A DNA stretch of 64,000 nucleotides, from contig JBBDLF010000001.1 of the NCBI GenBank assembly GCA_040879025.1, positions 62,001 through 126,000 on the forward strand. Direction: 5' to 3'. This document shows positions 62,401 to 64,000 of this stretch, in pieces. The translations under genes and the position numbers were made by a program. The notes under the pieces are model-generated. The model was not told where the DNA came from. It saw nothing but the letters and a program-made list of their open reading frames with translations, and searched no databases. Each line of letters opens with the position of its first letter. Position 1 is the stretch's first letter. The stretch comes from JBBDLF01 sp040879025. Its GTDB lineage: Bacteria > Pseudomonadota > Gammaproteobacteria > Pseudomonadales > Pseudohongiellaceae.

Positions 62401-63198
62401 TTAATTGAATATAAATTCCAAAGCAAACTTGGAGCCGTAAAACCCGATGATCAGAAAGATAAATCCGATCAGGGTGCCGCGGATGGCAGTAGTGCCGCGC
62501 CAGCCGAGACGATGTCGGCCCCACAACAGAACCGCGAAGACAACCCACGCCAGACTGGAGAAAAATGCTTTGTGAATAATACCTTCTTGTTGCCAGATGT
62601 CGTCGAAAAAGACCATGCCGGCAAGCATGCCGAGGGTGAGCAGTATTTCGCCTACCCATAACAGTTCAAACAGAAAACTTTCCATGTCCTGCAACGGCGG
62701 AAAACGTTTGATAATGCCGCCTGCATGCTGGTGTTTGAGCCGATAATTCTGGAAAGCGAGAAAAAGTGACTGCAGCGCGGCGATGGTAATGATGCTGTAA
62801 GCCACAATGGAGATAAGCACATGGCTGGCCAGTCCGATGCTCATGCTGACTGGAGGATAGCTGCTATTGATGCTCAGTGATGCGAGAATGGCGATGATCG
62901 CCAGAGGAAAGAGACCCAGAAACAGGTTTTCCAGGGGCTTGCGAAAACTGCTGATAATCACCAGTATGGATATCGAGGCGGCAATCAGCGTGCTGATCTC
63001 GGAAATACCAAAATGGTAGCCCGTGGTGGTTCGGATCACGCCAAAGGCGCTGAGTATATGGGCAGCGACAGCGATCAGGCCGAAGGTGAGCACCTTGTTG
63101 CGAGTGTTTCGGTTGCCGGTAATGTTCAGGCTCTGGAAAATGACTCCCATCAGGTAGCAGACCACTGCAACCAGTCCTGTGATAACTGTCATTGGCAT
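62401..63198 (-). CDS. ypjD: CcsA-like cytochrome c assembly family protein YpjD
   Basis: A 265-residue membrane protein with about eight helices of the CcmC/CcsA type. The heme-handling family pattern is partly kept: a His in ASHVLISIVAYS and a long periplasmic stretch with GIIHKAFFSSLAWVVF. Placement directly divergent from ffh and upstream of the CNNM gene matches E. coli YpjD. A role in heme or cytochrome handling is suggested but unproven. An ATG two codons later is also possible. Confidence 0.88.
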   Translation of the reverse strand: MPMTVITGLVAVVCYLMGVIFQSLNITGNRNTRNKVLTFGLIAVAAHILSAFGVIRTTTGYHFGISEISTLIAASISILVIISSFRKPLENLFLGLFPLAIIAILASLSINSSYPPVSMSIGLASHVLISIVAYSIITIAALQSLFLAFQNYRLKHQHAGGIIKRFPPLQDMESFLFELLWVGEILLTLGMLAGMVFFDDIWQQEGIIHKAFFSSLAWVVFAVLLWGRHRLGWRGTTAIRGTLIGFIFLIIGFYGSKFALEFIFN

Positions 63199-63382
63199 GA
63201 GGCACGAGTCGTTAATGTTCCGGCTGGAAAGTTTCGCACAACTGTCCTACCTGTTGAAGTTATTTTTTGGAGCCTGACCGCACCGCCGTTCATTGACGGT
63301 GGTCGTGGAAGGGCCGAATTCGCTATAATGGGCGACTTTTCCACCATCACCTCCCACAACCCTGTTTTATACGCGGTGAACC

Positions 63383-64000
63383 ATGTTTGAGAACTTGACC
63401 GAACGACTTTCCGGTACCTTCAGAAAACTGACCGGGAAGGCGAAGCTGACCGAGAGCAACATACAGGAGGCGCTGCGAGAAGTCAGGCGGGCCTTGCTGG
63501 AAGCGGATGTGGCATTGCCGGTAGTGAAGGACTTCATTGACGGGGTAAGCAACCGGGCGGTGGGGCAGGAGGTGGCCAAAAGCCTGACGCCGGGACAGGC
63601 CTTCGTCAAGATAGTGCAGGCGGAGATGGAATCCCTGATGGGTTCCGCGAATGAGGAACTGGACCTGAAAGCCCAGCCGCCGGCGGTCATTCTGATGGCC
63701 GGCCTGCAGGGCGCGGGCAAAACCACCACTGCAGCGAAACTGGCGCGTTGGTTGAAGCAGAGCCGTAAAAAATCAGTCATGGTTGTCAGCACTGACATTT
63801 ATCGCCCGGCAGCGATCAAGCAACTGGAAACGCTGGCGCTCGAAAACCAGGTCAACTTTTTTCCCAGCGAAGCTTCCCAGTCACCGGTGCAGATAGCACG
63901 GGACGCCGTGGCCGAGGCCAGACGTCGGTTCATTGATGTCCTTATCGTCGATACCGCCGGTCGACTGGCGATTGACACCGCGATGATGGAAGAAATCAGT
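63383..64000 (+). CDS. ffh: signal recognition particle GTPase Ffh (5' part, runs off the window)
   Basis: The first 206 codons are visible. The N domain (MFENLTERLSGTFRKLTG) is followed by the G1 motif GLQGAGKTTTAAKLA, then STDIYRPAA and DTAGRL. The M domain lies outside the window. A TATAAT (63324-63329) lies 54 bp upstream with no good -35. Ffh with 4.5S RNA delivers inner-membrane proteins to FtsY. Confidence 0.96.
   Translation, partial: MFENLTERLSGTFRKLTGKAKLTESNIQEALREVRRALLEADVALPVVKDFIDGVSNRAVGQEVAKSLTPGQAFVKIVQAEMESLMGSANEELDLKAQPPAVILMAGLQGAGKTTTAAKLARWLKQSRKKSVMVVSTDIYRPAAIKQLETLALENQVNFFPSEASQSPVQIARDAVAEARRRFIDVLIVDTAGRLAIDTAMMEEIS

Noticed and set aside
1..64000. CRISPR arrays, tRNA or rRNA genes
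   Set aside because: No regularly spaced direct repeats and no tRNA T-loop or rRNA signatures were seen outside coding sequence.

Overview
The window is a gammaproteobacterial chromosome segment of about 55-58% G+C, judged from sampled lines. No rRNA, tRNA or CRISPR array was seen. The order iscRSUA-hscBA-fdx-iscX-ndk-rlmN-pilW-rodZ-ispG-hisS-yfgM-bamB-der matches the conserved block of Pseudomonas-like Gammaproteobacteria. guaBA, tadA, purL, xseA, a psp locus with a sigma-54 promoter, oxyR and ffh support the same placement. Genus cannot be read from the sequence.

Layout. 1-3.5 kb: two exported hypothetical proteins, a zinc-ribbon protein and a PHP-family RNase AM. 3.7-9.5 kb: complete isc operon behind an IscR-type promoter. 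9.6-19 kb: ndk, tRNA/rRNA modification (rlmN), pilus and cell shape (pilW, rodZ), isoprenoid synthesis (ispG), hisS, envelope assembly (yfgM, bamB) and ribosome assembly (der). 19-30.5 kb: metabolic and envelope genes, including a lipoprotein hydrolase, a PLP dehydratase, an exported M18 aminopeptidase, an M23 peptidase, xseA, a HupE/UreJ protein with a parvulin-like protein, and a truncated metallo-beta-lactamase remnant. 30.7-33.8 kb: guaB and guaA.

The most notable part is 33.8-42.5 kb, an 8.7-kb decayed integrative element inserted exactly between guaA and tadA. A perfect 14-bp direct repeat (TGAGTGGGAATGAA) contains the guaA stop at the left end and the tadA start at the right end. Just inside each end lies a second paired repeat that looks like an integrase arm site. 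The element carries a broken integrase C-terminus, a frameshifted AlpA-type regulator, frameshifted trbI and DUF2274 conjugation genes and a remnant of a Wadjet JetD. In contrast, its cargo is intact: an AT-richer type III CBASS anti-phage operon. This encodes a CD-NTase, a HORMA protein (Cap7), a TRIP13-like ATPase (Cap6), an unusual SLOG plus deoxyribosyltransferase/TIR-like putative effector and a DEDDh exonuclease. All five genes overlap by 1-4 bp. A divergent WYL regulator of the CapW type faces the operon across a palindromic promoter region. A compact toxin-antitoxin-like gene pair with a perfect 32-bp inverted repeat lies nearer the left end.

42.5-64 kb: tadA, purL, a NIF3-like protein, a 7-TM protein with a C-terminal helix-turn-helix, a stand-alone KAS III-like enzyme, a Nudix hydrolase, pspABC divergent from pspF, a serine hydrolase, a rubrerythrin / Fe-S oxidoreductase / DUF3501 cluster divergent from oxyR, a metallophosphoesterase coupled to a phosphopantetheinyl transferase, a CNNM/CorC-type protein, a CcsA-like YpjD protein, and the 5' part of ffh running off the end.
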